A stretch of DNA of 5,888 nucleotides from Deltaproteobacteria bacterium. GTDB taxonomy: Bacteria; Desulfobacterota_C; Deferrisomatia; Deferrisomatales; JACRMM01. Where the stretch lies: assembly GCA_016218905.1 (NCBI GenBank), contig JACRCS010000559.1:1-5888 (forward strand), in the 5' to 3' direction. The translations under genes were made by a program, and so were the position numbers. Of this stretch, positions 5,735 to 5,888 are shown one piece after another (within the stretch, counting starts at the first letter, position 1; each line of letters starts with the position of its first letter). The notes under the pieces were generated by a model. The model saw only the letters and a list, made by a program, of their open reading frames with translations. It did not search any database and had not been told where the DNA came from.

Positions 5735-5888
5735 ATGGAAGTGTTGATCACGGTGGTCGCGCTGACGCTCTTCCTTGCCTTGGGCATCCCCGTGGCCTTC
5801 GCCCTGGCTTCGGCGGGACTGCTCGGGATCTACCTAATCACGGGCGATCCCCTGACGGCCCTCAGCTTCCTCGGCACGACCCCTTTCA
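5735..5888 (+). CDS. dctM: TRAP transporter large permease, DctM family, N-terminal part (3' end outside window)
   Basis: The frame opens at ATG 5735 and is still open at the window edge, giving 51 residues. They read as a first membrane span and loop: MEVLITVVALTLFLALGIPV, then AFALASAGLLGIY, and end with TALSFLGTTPF. The pattern 'flalGiPVafaLg.agl.g.yl' is the hallmark N-terminus of DctM large subunits, whose roughly 12 spans form the transport channel. An AGGGGA sequence at 5724-5729 lies 5 nt upstream. Its place directly after dctP and dctQ agrees with the identification. A complete gene of the family would run about 1.2 kb further. Confidence 0.9.
   Translation, partial: MEVLITVVALTLFLALGIPVAFALASAGLLGIYLITGDPLTALSFLGTTPF

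Noticed and set aside
5652..5747. Short ATG-initiated frame overlapping the dctQ stop and the dctM start
   Set aside because: Its roughly 31 residues have no recognisable motif, are low in complexity, and end inside the well-supported dctM start in another frame.

Overview
The window is one dense, co-directional (+ strand) stretch of high-GC bacterial DNA. A Sec-exported TRAP solute-binding protein and a two-part TRAP membrane component suggest a Gram-negative-type bacterium. The GC-rich third codon positions would fit Desulfobacterota, Myxococcota, Rokubacteria or high-GC Proteobacteria, but no marker here fixes the lineage. I see no rRNA, tRNA, CRISPR array or transposase gene.

Layout. 1-315: C-terminus of a MmgE/PrpD-family protein (start outside the window). 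378-1595: acyl-CoA dehydrogenase. 1658-2443: etfB. 2442-2558: a 117-bp palindromic element with 10-bp perfect terminal inverted repeats and a 12-bp perfect internal hairpin, lodged between etfB and etfA and supplying two bases of the etfB stop codon. 2571-3569: etfA. 3583-4059: small cobalamin-binding protein of the glutamate (methylaspartate) mutase S-subunit type. 4068-5108, 5150-5659 and 5735-end: TRAP transporter dctP, dctQ and the start of dctM. Intergenic gaps are 8 to 127 bp, so no stretch over 300 bases lacks a gene.

How the genes may work together (inference). The TRAP system would import an organic acid. After activation to a CoA ester by enzymes not seen here, the acyl-CoA dehydrogenase would oxidise it and pass electrons to the EtfBA heterodimer. 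The PrpD-type protein (a family of 2-methylcitrate dehydratase-like enzymes) and the B12-binding subunit suggest branched or rearranged dicarboxylic-type carbon skeletons. The substrate cannot be read from the sequence, and no large catalytic mutase subunit, CoA ligase, CoA transferase or ETF:quinone oxidoreductase is present.

The items most worth following are the MITE-like element between etfB and etfA, the acyl-CoA dehydrogenase that lacks an acidic residue at both known catalytic-base positions, and the mutase S-type subunit without its partner.
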